In this document: one piece after another, positions 41,638-49,797 of the stretch
Layout: every line of letters begins with the position of its first letter
Position numbering within the stretch: the first letter of the stretch is position 1
Assembly (NCBI GenBank): GCA_025360845.1
Contig: JANYBJ010000058.1
Span: 1-49,797, forward strand
DNA length: 49,797 nt
Direction of reading: 5' to 3'
From: a bacterium
GTDB lineage: Bacteria > Verrucomicrobiota > Kiritimatiellia > RFP12 > UBA1067
Made by a program: the position numbers and the translations under genes
Notes under the pieces: model-generated
What the model was told of the DNA's origin: nothing
Database searches by the model: none
What the model saw: the letters and a program-made list of their open reading frames with translations, nothing else

Positions 41638-42969
41638 ATGAACACGATACCGATTATAGAAAACCGCATCTGGCAGCCGGATTTCGAGTGCCTGCCTCGC
41701 CCGCAGCTCCTCGCCCTGCAAGCCGAACGCCTCCGCGCCGCCGTGGCCCGCGCCGCGAGAGTCCCTCACTACAAAGAGCAGTTCGCGAAACTCGGCATCG
41801 CTCCCGAACAGTTCAATAGCGCGGACGACGTGCGCCGCCTGCCCTTCACCGCCAAGGCCGACCTGCGCAACCACTACCCGCTCGGCTTCCTTGCCGTGCC
41901 GCGCAGCGAGGTGGCCCGCTATCAGGGCACCAGCGGCACCACGGGGAAACCCACGTGGGTCGCCTACACCAAGAGCGACGTGGCTAACTGGAGCAACCTC
42001 TGCGCACGCTTCTTGGTCTCCGGCGGCCTGCGTGCGGACCACACCGTGCAGATCGCCTTCGGCTTCGGGCTTTTCACCGGCGGCTTCGGCCTGCATTACG
42101 GCATCGAGCGCGTCGGCGCGGCGATCATTCCGCTTTCGAGCGGCAACTCCGAGCGCCAGCTCATGTGCATGCAGGACCTGCGCCCGGAAATCCTCATCTG
42201 CACGCCCTCCTACGCGCTCAAACTCATGGACACCCTCCTGCACGGGGGCGTGGCGCGTGACTCCATCGCGCTGGAGCACGCCCACTTCGGCGGCGAGCCG
42301 TGGACGGAAGACATGCGTACGCGCATTGAGGCGGGACTGAAGATCCGCTGTTGGAACAACTACGGACTGGCCGAAGTGCAAGGCCCAGGCGTCAGCGGCG
42401 AGTGCGCCTACCGCAACGGCATGCACATCCAAGAGGACCAGTTCCTTTTCGAAGTCGTCGACCCCGACACGCTGGAACCTGTGCCCGACGGCGAGAAAGG
42501 CGAGCTGGTCGTCACGCCCCTCTGCCGCGAGGCCTTCCCTGTGCTGCGCTACCGCACGCGCGACATCGGGGTCATCTACGACGACGGCTTCTGCCCCTGC
42601 GGCCGCACCTCGCGCCGCATGAGCCGCATCCTGGGCCGCACCGACGACATGCTGATCATCCGCGGGGTGAACGTCTTCCCGTCGCAAATCGAAACCGCGC
42701 TGATGCGCATCGAGGCGGTGGCACCGCACTACATGGTCGAGGTCAGCCGCCCCGAGGCGATGGACGAGGTCACCGTCCACATCGAAATGCAGCCCGGCAT
42801 GTTCTCGGACAGCATGCGAGAAATGCAGTCCATCCGCGACTCTATCACCTCCGCGATCCAGAGCATCACCGGCTTGCACATGCATGTGAATCTGGTGAGT
42901 CCGAACACGCTGGAACGTTTCGAAGGCAAATCCCGCCGCGTGAAAGACCACCGGAAGCTGGTGGACTGA
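41638..42969 (+). CDS. paaK: Phenylacetate-CoA ligase (second paralogue)
   Basis: 443 residues from the ATG at 41638, seven bases after the ACT gene stop; the frame is open further upstream but overlaps ACT. TSGTTGKP lies at 98-105, followed by GFGLFTGGFGLHYG, NNYGLAEVQGPG and RYRTRDIG with CPCGRTSRRMSRILGRTDDMLIIRGVNVFP. It is clearly related to the first ligase but diverged along its length, so different aryl-acid substrates are likely. Such pairs in anaerobes often work with keto-acid ferredoxin oxidoreductases, none of which is in the window. Confidence 0.93.
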   Translation: MNTIPIIENRIWQPDFECLPRPQLLALQAERLRAAVARAARVPHYKEQFAKLGIAPEQFNSADDVRRLPFTAKADLRNHYPLGFLAVPRSEVARYQGTSGTTGKPTWVAYTKSDVANWSNLCARFLVSGGLRADHTVQIAFGFGLFTGGFGLHYGIERVGAAIIPLSSGNSERQLMCMQDLRPEILICTPSYALKLMDTLLHGGVARDSIALEHAHFGGEPWTEDMRTRIEAGLKIRCWNNYGLAEVQGPGVSGECAYRNGMHIQEDQFLFEVVDPDTLEPVPDGEKGELVVTPLCREAFPVLRYRTRDIGVIYDDGFCPCGRTSRRMSRILGRTDDMLIIRGVNVFPSQIETALMRIEAVAPHYMVEVSRPEAMDEVTVHIEMQPGMFSDSMREMQSIRDSITSAIQSITGLHMHVNLVSPNTLERFEGKSRRVKDHRKLVD

Positions 42970-43005
42970 AGGCCTGCGCGTGATCCCTCACGCGCCCTTC
43001 AATTT

Positions 43006-44589
43006 CTACTTGAAGAGCATCACTAATCCCAAAGGGGTCTGCGGCACAGCCGCAGACCAGGCCACCGTCAGATCGTCGATGCCGAACGCGTGATCGTTGC
43101 CGGCATCATCCACATCGCTCCAGCGCAACAGCACGACCTGGCCTGCCGCGACCGGCTGCGTAATCTCTGCGGACAGCGCCGAAGACTGATAGAACGCACC
43201 GGGCGACTGGGTTGCATTGGTCACCGCAGGCGAGTCGAAACCGAGCGCGCCCACACTGTGCCAGACACCTTGGTTCAACGGCAACACGCGGTTGGTCACG
43301 CAGTAGTCGAACGCCAGCATGTTCGTCGCTGCGTTCGCCCCGACGCGCCACTGTTCCGCCTTGAAGGAGACCGTCAGGTTCGTCACGGACAACCCCATCT
43401 CGTTGGTGAAGGCCACGGCGTAACGATAGGTCGTTTCATTTCCCGCCAATGAACCCAATGACCGATCCGCACAGCCAGCCGTACCGAACGCGTAAAGTCC
43501 TCCCGCCGTCCCGCTGCCCGTTCCGATACGATAGGTCGTGATCTCCGTCGCGTTTGCGTATGCATGCCACGCCTCCAACGGATCAGCCGCATTGTCCCAA
43601 CTGACAGCCGTGCCGTTGGTCGCCAAGGCGTTGAAGTCCTGCGCATAACGCCCTTCCGCAGCCGTCATGCGTATGGCCGGCACCTGAGCACGTCGCACGG
43701 TCACCGCTACCGTCATCGGCGCACTCGTGCCGTCCTTGTCTGTCGCGATGAAGGTGAACGTGCGCTCGCCCAAGTCGCCGGTCACAGGCGTGTAGCTGAA
43801 AAGACCGCCAACCAGTGACCAGTCCCCGGCGACTCCCGCCGACGCCGTCACGTTTGTGGCGATCACTGGATCGCCATCTGTCGGCGTGACCGCCAACGCA
43901 AATATCAGCGTCTGCCCGATTCGAACGCTCTGGCCCGATGTCTGCGCGAGACTCGGCGGCGAGGTCGTGCCCGGCGCTACCGCCGCCACCTCCAGCGACA
44001 GGTCATCGATTCGCCAGTTGGATGATCCGCCGTCGCCGTTGTACCCATAGATTCGGAAGGTAACCGCTTCGCCGGCAATTGACGACAGGAACGTCGGCAC
44101 AGCGCACATCAGACTCCACTCGCTGTTTACAGAGAGCGTCCCCGTTGCCAAATCCGAGCCATAACCATCAAAGTTGCTTCGCAAGCAAAACGCCCTTGGT
44201 CCGGTACCCGTGCTACGGGAACCGAACGAAAGATTTGTCAAACTCAATGTATAGCCCGGCTCCGGTGTCAGCGAGAATTGGAAATAGGCGGAGCCGTTGG
44301 TACTCAACGCGCCGTTCCCGGCCGACGCCACTGCGTTGGAACCGCCCGACGCGCCGGTATACCCGCTCGACGCGGAGGTTGCCGTTAACAACGTCGCGCC
44401 ACCGCCATTTCCTCTCGAGACCGCCCCTGCCGCCATATTTGAAGCCCCGCTCAAGAAAGGTGCCGCTCCGGCATCGAAAGACCACCTGATCGTCCCGGCC
44501 GCCGCATGCCACACCATGTTGACCGTTGAGAGGAGTACGGTTGCCCAGACCGCTTGTTTCGCGACTCTTGACTGCTGTCTACATCTCAT
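43006..44589 (-). CDS. Secreted protein with Ig-like (cadherin-type) region
   Basis: 527 residues. The N-terminus has Arg/Lys residues and a hydrophobic core ending in HAAAG, a signal peptide. The first 200 residues are Gly/Ser/Ala-rich, with a jelly-roll-like end (GEAVTFRIYGYNGDGGSSNWRIDDLSLEV). PPSLAQTSGQSVRIGQTLIFALAVTPTDGDPV then DLGERTFTFIATDKDGTSAPMTVAVTV looks like an Ig/cadherin-like module. A second similar jelly-roll end (LLRWSDVDDAGNDHAFGIDDLTVAWSA) follows. The protein ends in GLVMLFK with no visible sorting signal. Surface or extracellular role is inferred. AAGGAA lies nine bases before the ATG. Confidence 0.8.
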   Translation of the reverse strand: MRCRQQSRVAKQAVWATVLLSTVNMVWHAAAGTIRWSFDAGAAPFLSGASNMAAGAVSRGNGGGATLLTATSASSGYTGASGGSNAVASAGNGALSTNGSAYFQFSLTPEPGYTLSLTNLSFGSRSTGTGPRAFCLRSNFDGYGSDLATGTLSVNSEWSLMCAVPTFLSSIAGEAVTFRIYGYNGDGGSSNWRIDDLSLEVAAVAPGTTSPPSLAQTSGQSVRIGQTLIFALAVTPTDGDPVIATNVTASAGVAGDWSLVGGLFSYTPVTGDLGERTFTFIATDKDGTSAPMTVAVTVRRAQVPAIRMTAAEGRYAQDFNALATNGTAVSWDNAADPLEAWHAYANATEITTYRIGTGSGTAGGLYAFGTAGCADRSLGSLAGNETTYRYAVAFTNEMGLSVTNLTVSFKAEQWRVGANAATNMLAFDYCVTNRVLPLNQGVWHSVGALGFDSPAVTNATQSPGAFYQSSALSAEITQPVAAGQVVLLRWSDVDDAGNDHAFGIDDLTVAWSAAVPQTPLGLVMLFK

Positions 44590-44841
44590 GCAGAAATTCC
44601 TTAATTATGCGTTTATGACCGATTTACAGTGATTCGCAACAGAATACAGTGATTTAATTGAGCATCATTATCTTACATAAAGTGATGTTAAAATCAAGCA
44701 CGGATTTTACCTAACGAATCCCGATCCACACCTTCAAACAAGCGCTTGCTAGGCTTTGACACCTGCCTACCTTTTATGAGAAACTAAAAGTCATTTTTTC
44801 GGAAGCAAACCACGCTTAAGCACGAGGAGTTTTGGCTGATT

Positions 44842-46845
44842 ATGAAACTGACCAACGAAACACTGGCCCTTGCGGCCAACACGATCCGCTGCCTTTCAAT
44901 GGATGGCGTCCAAGCCGCCAAGTCCGGTCACCCCGGCGCGCCTATGGGACTCGCCGACATCGCCGCCGTACTGTGGCTCAAGTACCTCAAACAGAACCCC
45001 TCCGATTCCAAGTGGGCCGACCGTGACCGCTTCGTGCTCTCCGGCGGCCATGGCTCGATGTTGCTCTACAGCCTCCTGCACCTCGCTGGCTACGATCTGC
45101 CGATCGACGAGCTGAAACGCTTCCGTCAGGTGGGCAGCCGCACGCCCGGCCATCCTGAGTACGGTCATACCGACGGCGTCGAGACCACCACCGGCCCTCT
45201 CGGCCAGGGCATCGCCAATGCCGTCGGCATGGCCGTCGCCGAGCGCATGGCCGCCGCACGCTTCAACACACCCGGCACCGACCCTGTCGTCGATCACCGC
45301 ACCTGGATCTTCTGCGGCGACGGCGATCTCGAGGAGGGCATCAGCCACGAGGCCTGCTCGCTCGCGGGCCACCTGAAGCTCGACAAGATGGTGCTCTTCT
45401 ACGACAGCAACGGCATCACCATCGAAGGCCACACCGACCTCTCCGTCAGCGACGACGCCAAGAAACGTTTTCAGGCGTACAACTGGCATGTTCTGGAGAT
45501 CGACGGCCACAACTACGACCAGATCGACCGCGCCATCCGCAAGGCCACCAAGCTCACCGGCAAGCCCGTGCTGATCATCTGCAAGACCCACATCGGCAAG
45601 GGCAGCCCGCACAAGCAGGACTCCCACGAGGCCCACGGCTCGCCCCTCGGCGAAGAGGAGGTCAAACTCACCAAGCAGGCGCTCGGTTTCCCGGATGACC
45701 AGTTCTTCTATGTCCCGCAGGACGTCTATACGCTCTTCGCGGAGCGCGCCTCCAGGATGAAGCGCACACAGGGCAAATGGAAGCGCGTTTTCAAGGATTG
45801 GTCGAAGGCCAACCCCGCGAAGGCCGACATGTGGAAGGCCATGCACGAGGACGTCCTGCCCGCAGACATTGAGAAGCTGCTGCCCGTCTTTGATCCCGCC
45901 AAGCCGGTCGCCACGCGCAACGCCTCGGGCCTCGTGCTCAACGCGCTCGCCAAAGCCATGCCGCAGCTCGTCGGCGGCTCAGCCGACCTCGCACCCAGCA
46001 ACATGACGTGGCTCAAGGATATGGGCGAGATCCTGCCCGGCGGTTACGCGGGACGCAATTTCCATTTCGGCATCCGCGAACTCGCGATGGCCGCTATCAT
46101 GAACGGCGTCCAAGTACACGGCGGCTTCCGCATCTTCGGCGGCACCTTCTTCGTCTTCAGCGACTACTGCCGCCCGGCCATGCGCCTCGCCGCGCTCATG
46201 GGTCTGCCGGTGATCTACGTCTACACGCACGACAGCTTCTACGTCGGCGAGGACGGCCCCACGCACGAGCCCGTCGAGCAGCTCGCCGCGGCACGCTGCA
46301 TGCCCAACCTGACGGTCATCCGCCCGGCGGACCCGACCGAGACCGCCGCGGCCTGGGTCGCCGCACTCAAGAACAAGAAGGGGCCCACCGCCCTCCTGCT
46401 CACGCGCCAGAACATGAAGGTCATCGACCGCTCCAAGCACCCCTCCGCCGCCAACGTGGAGAAGGGCGCTTACATCCTCTGGCAGAGCGGCGAAGGCACG
46501 CCCGACCTGATGATCCTCGCGACCGGCTCGGAGGTGGAGATCGCCCTCGACGCCGCGAAGCAGATCGAAGGCAAGAACGTGCGCGTGGTCAGCATGCCGT
46601 CATGGGAGCTGTTCGAGAAGCAGAACAAGACCTACCGCGACCGCATCATCGACCCCGACTGCAAACGCCGCATGGTCGTCGAGGCGGGCAGTTCGTTCGG
46701 CTGGGAGCGCTATGCGGGGCCATGCGCCACGATGATCACGCTCAACACCTTCGGCGCTTCAGGCCCCTTCAAAGACCTCGCCACTCTCTTTGGCTTCACC
46801 ACCGAGAACGTCCTGGCCAAGGCCAAGGAGCTGCTGGCGAAGTAA
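44842..46845 (+). CDS. tkt: Transketolase
   Basis: 667 residues. TPP-binding motif GDGDLEEGIS...YDSN, the His-rich active site GHPGAPMG, GGHGSMLLYSLLHLAGYDLP and GPLGQGIANAVGMA, and the catalytic Glu in FGIRELAMAAIMNG are present, and the length is standard. It transfers two-carbon units in the pentose phosphate pathway. An AGGAG lies 13 bases before the ATG. TTGACA at 44756-44761 may be a -35, though the -10 is poor. The 252-bp upstream gap is AT-rich and contains no recognisable gene. Confidence 0.97.
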   Translation: MKLTNETLALAANTIRCLSMDGVQAAKSGHPGAPMGLADIAAVLWLKYLKQNPSDSKWADRDRFVLSGGHGSMLLYSLLHLAGYDLPIDELKRFRQVGSRTPGHPEYGHTDGVETTTGPLGQGIANAVGMAVAERMAAARFNTPGTDPVVDHRTWIFCGDGDLEEGISHEACSLAGHLKLDKMVLFYDSNGITIEGHTDLSVSDDAKKRFQAYNWHVLEIDGHNYDQIDRAIRKATKLTGKPVLIICKTHIGKGSPHKQDSHEAHGSPLGEEEVKLTKQALGFPDDQFFYVPQDVYTLFAERASRMKRTQGKWKRVFKDWSKANPAKADMWKAMHEDVLPADIEKLLPVFDPAKPVATRNASGLVLNALAKAMPQLVGGSADLAPSNMTWLKDMGEILPGGYAGRNFHFGIRELAMAAIMNGVQVHGGFRIFGGTFFVFSDYCRPAMRLAALMGLPVIYVYTHDSFYVGEDGPTHEPVEQLAAARCMPNLTVIRPADPTETAAAWVAALKNKKGPTALLLTRQNMKVIDRSKHPSAANVEKGAYILWQSGEGTPDLMILATGSEVEIALDAAKQIEGKNVRVVSMPSWELFEKQNKTYRDRIIDPDCKRRMVVEAGSSFGWERYAGPCATMITLNTFGASGPFKDLATLFGFTTENVLAKAKELLAK

Positions 46846-46858
46846 TGGAACGCACACC

Positions 46859-48136
46859 TTGAAAACGAAACTGTTGGGATTGCTGGCGTATTTGGCTTTG
46901 CTGCAGGGGTCGGCTTGTGCGGGGGAGGGATGGCCGATGTTCCGCGGTCCGCAGGGCAACGGGTTTGTGGCCGATGCCCGCCTGCCCTTGCGTTGGAGCG
47001 AGACGAACAACGTGCGTTGGAAAATCGCGGTTCCGCATGTGGGTTGGTCGACGCCCGTGGTGCAGGGCGACCGGATATGGGTGACCAGTGCGACAGAGAA
47101 GGGGCAGGATTTCTTCGCGTTCTGCGTGGACGTGAAGTCGGGCAAGATTCTCATCGAAAAGCATTTGTTTCATTCCGACAAGCCCGAGCCCCTCGGAAAC
47201 GAGGTGAACTGTTACGCGTCGCCGTCTCCTGCCATCGAGCCGGGAAGGGTGTATGTCCATTTCGGAAGCTATGGCACGGCCTGCCTCGACACGGCGACAG
47301 GCGAGGTGCTTTGGAAACGCGAGGACCTCAAGTGTCGTCATTACCGCGGCCCCGGTTCATCTGTCATCCTGTATCGGGACTTGCTCATCCTGACGTTCGA
47401 CGGCGTGGATGTGCAGTACCTGGCGGCATTGGACAAGCGCACCGGCAAGACGGTCTGGAAGAGCGATCGCAAGGTCGAGTGGAAAGATCTGGATGAGAAC
47501 GGGCAGCCGAAAAGGGAAGGTGATTTCCGCAAGGGTTTTGCCACACCGCTGGTGATTGATGTGGGCGGAAAAGCACAGTTGATCAGCCCGGCGTCCAGCA
47601 CGCTCTTTGCATATGACCCGGGCACGGGGCAGGAAATCTGGCGGGTCCGGAACACCTCTCATACGCCGGCGGTCAGCCCTGTCTTTGGCGGCGGAATGGT
47701 GCTGGCCGTGACCGGCCACGGGGCGGAGGAAATGCTGGCCATCCATCCGGACGGAACGAACGACGTGACCGACTCGCACGTGGCGTGGCGTGTGGCTGGC
47801 AAGGATGTGCCGCTCACACCGTCGCCGGTCGTGCTGGACGGCTTGCTTTATATGCTGTCTGACAATGGCGTCATGACCTGCCTGGAGACCGGGTCGGGAA
47901 AGACGGTGTGGCGGGAGCAGATCGGCGGAAGCTACCTGGCTTCGCCCATCATTGACGGCGAGCGGATTTTCATGTTCAGCGGTTCAGGCAAAACAACGGT
48001 GATCCGTGCCGGACGCGCGTTTGAAAAGCTGGCGGAAAACCATTTGGCCTCTGGTTTCATGGCCTCTCCGGCCGTGGCTGGAGACGCGCTGATCCTGCGC
48101 ACAAAGACGCACCTGTACAGCATCGGAGCCAAGTAA
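46859..48136 (+). CDS. Secreted PQQ-like beta-propeller protein
   Basis: 425 residues from a TTG start at 46859, chosen because it gives a signal peptide (KTKLLGLLAYLALLQGSACAG) directly after the transketolase stop; the frame is open upstream inside tkt. Propeller blades of PQQ type recur: GWPMFRGPQGNG, VDVKSGKILIEKHL, LDTATGEVLWKRED, LDKRTGKTVWKSD, YDPGTGQEIWRV and LETGSGKTVWREQ. PVC and planctomycete genomes have many such exported proteins, mostly of unknown role; the PQQ-binding and catalytic residues of true dehydrogenases were not identified. Codon choice looks less C-ending than tkt. Confidence 0.85.
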   Translation: MKTKLLGLLAYLALLQGSACAGEGWPMFRGPQGNGFVADARLPLRWSETNNVRWKIAVPHVGWSTPVVQGDRIWVTSATEKGQDFFAFCVDVKSGKILIEKHLFHSDKPEPLGNEVNCYASPSPAIEPGRVYVHFGSYGTACLDTATGEVLWKREDLKCRHYRGPGSSVILYRDLLILTFDGVDVQYLAALDKRTGKTVWKSDRKVEWKDLDENGQPKREGDFRKGFATPLVIDVGGKAQLISPASSTLFAYDPGTGQEIWRVRNTSHTPAVSPVFGGGMVLAVTGHGAEEMLAIHPDGTNDVTDSHVAWRVAGKDVPLTPSPVVLDGLLYMLSDNGVMTCLETGSGKTVWREQIGGSYLASPIIDGERIFMFSGSGKTTVIRAGRAFEKLAENHLASGFMASPAVAGDALILRTKTHLYSIGAK

Positions 48137-48342
48137 GCCCGGCCCCATCGGAAGGGGTTCTGGGGCACATTCTTACATGAGCGACACGGGTGTTCGAAAG
48201 ATCCGCTAAGCGCGATACGCGGGCGACGGAGGCGGACTCCTGGGGTCCCCCGCGACGCACGGCACGGCGATTTCCTAAGGCGCGCCTCTGCTCAGCACTG
48301 CAATGCACACATAACAAATCTGTTATATTACGGCTTGGCTCT

Positions 48343-48403
48343 CATGTTTACGGCATAAACATGACCGATTAATAGTGTACAATATTTACTGTTTTTCGTA
48401 CAC
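48343..48403 (+). promoter_or_regulatory. Promoter with two dyads upstream of fic
   Basis: The 330-bp gap 48137-48466 holds no gene. CATGTTTA/TAAACATG (48343-48350, 48356-48363) is a perfect dyad whose right arm overlaps a possible -35, TAAACA; 16 bp on is TACAAT (48378-48383) as -10. GTGTAC/GTACAC (48375-48380, 48398-48403) overlaps that -10. Binding by a repressor at either dyad would block transcription. Confidence 0.4.
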
Positions 48404-48466
48404 GAAGACTTCCATATGTACGCAAAATCAGATACTATCGACACATCAAACCGAAAGAGGTGCCCC

Positions 48467-49573
48467 ATGTGGATACCCGACAAACCCTATAATGACCTTC
48501 CATCCCTGCCGCCTGCGACGGATGTCGAGACCCCCGCGATCCTCAAAGCCTGCATCACCGCGTCCCGTCACCTCGCGGCCCTGCACGCCTCCGCCGACCT
48601 GATCCCGAACCGCCACATCCTCACAAACACCTTGCCCCTCATGGAAGCCCAGGCCAGTTCAGCGATCGAAAACATCGTGACCACCGCCGACGAGCTTTTC
48701 CGCTACGCGGCGTTGGAAAACACCGACACCCTGTCGCCCGCCATGAAAGAGGCCTTCGGCTACCGTAAAGCCATGAGGCAAGGCGTCGATCTGTTGGCAA
48801 CCCGACCTCTCTGCACAAACGCGGCCGTCGACCTCTGCCGCATCCTGCGCCACACCGACGCGGACATCCGCTCAACGCCGGGCTGCTGCCTCCGCAACCA
48901 GATCACGGGCCAGGTCGTCTACACGCCCCCGGACGGCGAGGCGCTCATCCGCGAGAAACTCGCCAACTGGGAACAGTTCATGAACGGGCGCGCGGACATC
49001 GACCCCCTGATCCGGCTCGCTGTCGGGCACTACCAATTCGAGGCCATCCACCCGTTCTCTGACGGCAACGGCCGGACCGGCCGCATCCTCAACATCCTTT
49101 TCCTCGTCCAGGAGCGGCTACTCTCCTCGCCGATCCTCTACCTCAGCCGCGCGATCATCCGCGACAAAGCCGCCTACTACACCCGCCTGAACGCCGTCAC
49201 GGCCAACGGCGAGTGGGAGCCCTTCATCCTGTACATGGTCAACGCGGTCGGGGAGACCGCCGCCTGGACCCACCGGCGCATCACGCTCGTCAGGCTGCTG
49301 CTCGATGAGACCGCCGCGTTCATGCGCAAACGCTTGGGCGCGGCCTATTCGCGCGAACTGGCCGACCTGCTCTTCATGTGGCCCTATTGCCGGATCTCCA
49401 CCCTGGTCGACGCCGGCATCGCCCGGCGCCAGACCGCCGCCAGCTATCTGGACGCGCTGGCCGAAGCAGGAGTGCTCGACACCGTCCGGCAGGGGAAGTC
49501 CAAACTCTTCGTCAACAAACGGCTTCTCGCGCTTCTGCTCGCGGACACAGAGGTGTGGCAGCCGTTCACGTGA
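48467..49573 (+). CDS. Fic family protein with intramolecular inhibitory helix and winged helix
   Basis: 368 residues from the ATG at 48467, where AAGAGGTG is well placed; an ATG at 48416 lacks a ribosome-binding site. The Fic motif HPFSDGNGRTGR at 195-206 is complete (His195, Phe197, Asp199, Asn201, Arg203), so it should transfer AMP to a target protein. SSAIEN at 64-69 fits the inhibitory S/TxxxE(G/N) helix, with Glu68 as the blocking residue, so it is a class II, self-inhibited Fic. The C-terminus (YCRISTLVDAGIARRQTAASYLDALAEAGVLDTV) is winged-helix-like, so it may bind DNA and its own promoter dyads. Target unknown. Confidence 0.93.
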   Translation: MWIPDKPYNDLPSLPPATDVETPAILKACITASRHLAALHASADLIPNRHILTNTLPLMEAQASSAIENIVTTADELFRYAALENTDTLSPAMKEAFGYRKAMRQGVDLLATRPLCTNAAVDLCRILRHTDADIRSTPGCCLRNQITGQVVYTPPDGEALIREKLANWEQFMNGRADIDPLIRLAVGHYQFEAIHPFSDGNGRTGRILNILFLVQERLLSSPILYLSRAIIRDKAAYYTRLNAVTANGEWEPFILYMVNAVGETAAWTHRRITLVRLLLDETAAFMRKRLGAAYSRELADLLFMWPYCRISTLVDAGIARRQTAASYLDALAEAGVLDTVRQGKSKLFVNKRLLALLLADTEVWQPFT

Positions 49574-49681
49574 CGGTGCCGCCCTTAAGGGAAGAAAGAA
49601 TACCTCACACGAAGGCACGAAGGAGATTTTCGGACAGGATGACATGATGCATATGACCTAAAGTCCCCCGGTCTATGGTAG

Positions 49682-49797
49682 CTATGCCAGTTCGGGAAGT
49701 TTGAGTGACGCTAAAAGGGTGCGTTGCTTCTTGGAAACCTCCAACAGTATCCGGGTGCCTTGGCGGGTAACGAGGGCCTTGGCTTTGCCGAGTTCAT
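49682..49797 (-). CDS. 3' end of an unidentified gene, cut by the window edge
   Basis: The minus strand is open from the edge to a TAG at 49684-49682 and encodes 37 residues: ELGKAKALVTRQGTRILLEV, then SKKQRTLLASLKLPELA. The basic, helical ending is reminiscent of transposase C-termini, but that is only an impression. The 108-bp gap to fic contains a short CACGAAGG direct repeat (49609-49624) and nothing else recognised. Confidence 0.4.
   Translation of the reverse strand, partial: ELGKAKALVTRQGTRILLEVSKKQRTLLASLKLPELA

Overview
The window is high-GC (about 60 % by eye) bacterial chromosomal DNA. The content points to the PVC superphylum, probably a Kiritimatiellota- or Verrucomicrobia-like anaerobe. 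The reasons are large secreted proteins with lamin-tail and Ig-like features, a DUF1080 protein beside a big GH2 glycosidase, a four-helix-bundle/zinc-ribbon protein, FabV-type fatty-acid synthesis, and many small dispersed repeats inside and between genes. This assignment is inference; no rRNA or marker tree was available.

Layout. 1-735: 5' part of a secreted lamin-tail protein (minus strand), running off the window. 968-2095: orphan PAS histidine kinase. 2136-3215: isopropylmalate-type dehydrogenase. 3471-4188: small lipoprotein gene interrupted by two nested MITE-like elements. 4343-8072: fab operon fabH-fabF-fabZ-fabV read leftward from a good promoter; its last gene, fabV, has lost about 105 codons including the expected active site. 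8187-13669: a polysaccharide-type cluster (GT2 glycosyltransferase, truncated FAD oxidoreductase, GH2, DUF1080). 13786-27004: a seven-gene co-directional operon that looks like an anti-phage island: Eco57I-type methyltransferase, AIPR protein, TPR protein, AAA ATPase, DUF4276 protein, AlbA_2/Schlafen-type ATP-binding protein and a PLD-SNF2-like helicase, with several stop/start overlaps.

27121-35760 is housekeeping: uvrB, Fe-alcohol dehydrogenase, amidohydrolase, a TPR protein and the conserved rpsO-pnp pair ending in a clear terminator. 35825-37600: a four-helix-bundle gene and a secreted-protein gene bracketed by two 9-bp-phased TCGA repeats. Then come ruvC, a VapBC-like toxin-antitoxin pair, a Nif3-like gene, a paaK-ACT-paaK aryl-acid activation operon, a secreted Ig-like protein, transketolase, a PQQ-type beta-propeller and a Fic gene with dyads in its promoter. 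The window closes with the 3' end of an unidentified minus-strand gene.

The main points of interest are the seven-gene defence-like operon, with an AT-richer target-recognition block in its methyltransferase; the broken fabV; the nested MITEs whose removal restores a reading frame; the 25-bp repeat that adds EGERPREP in frame to GH2; and three genes whose promoters sit so close to the ATG that the mRNAs should be leaderless. No tRNA, rRNA or CRISPR array was seen.
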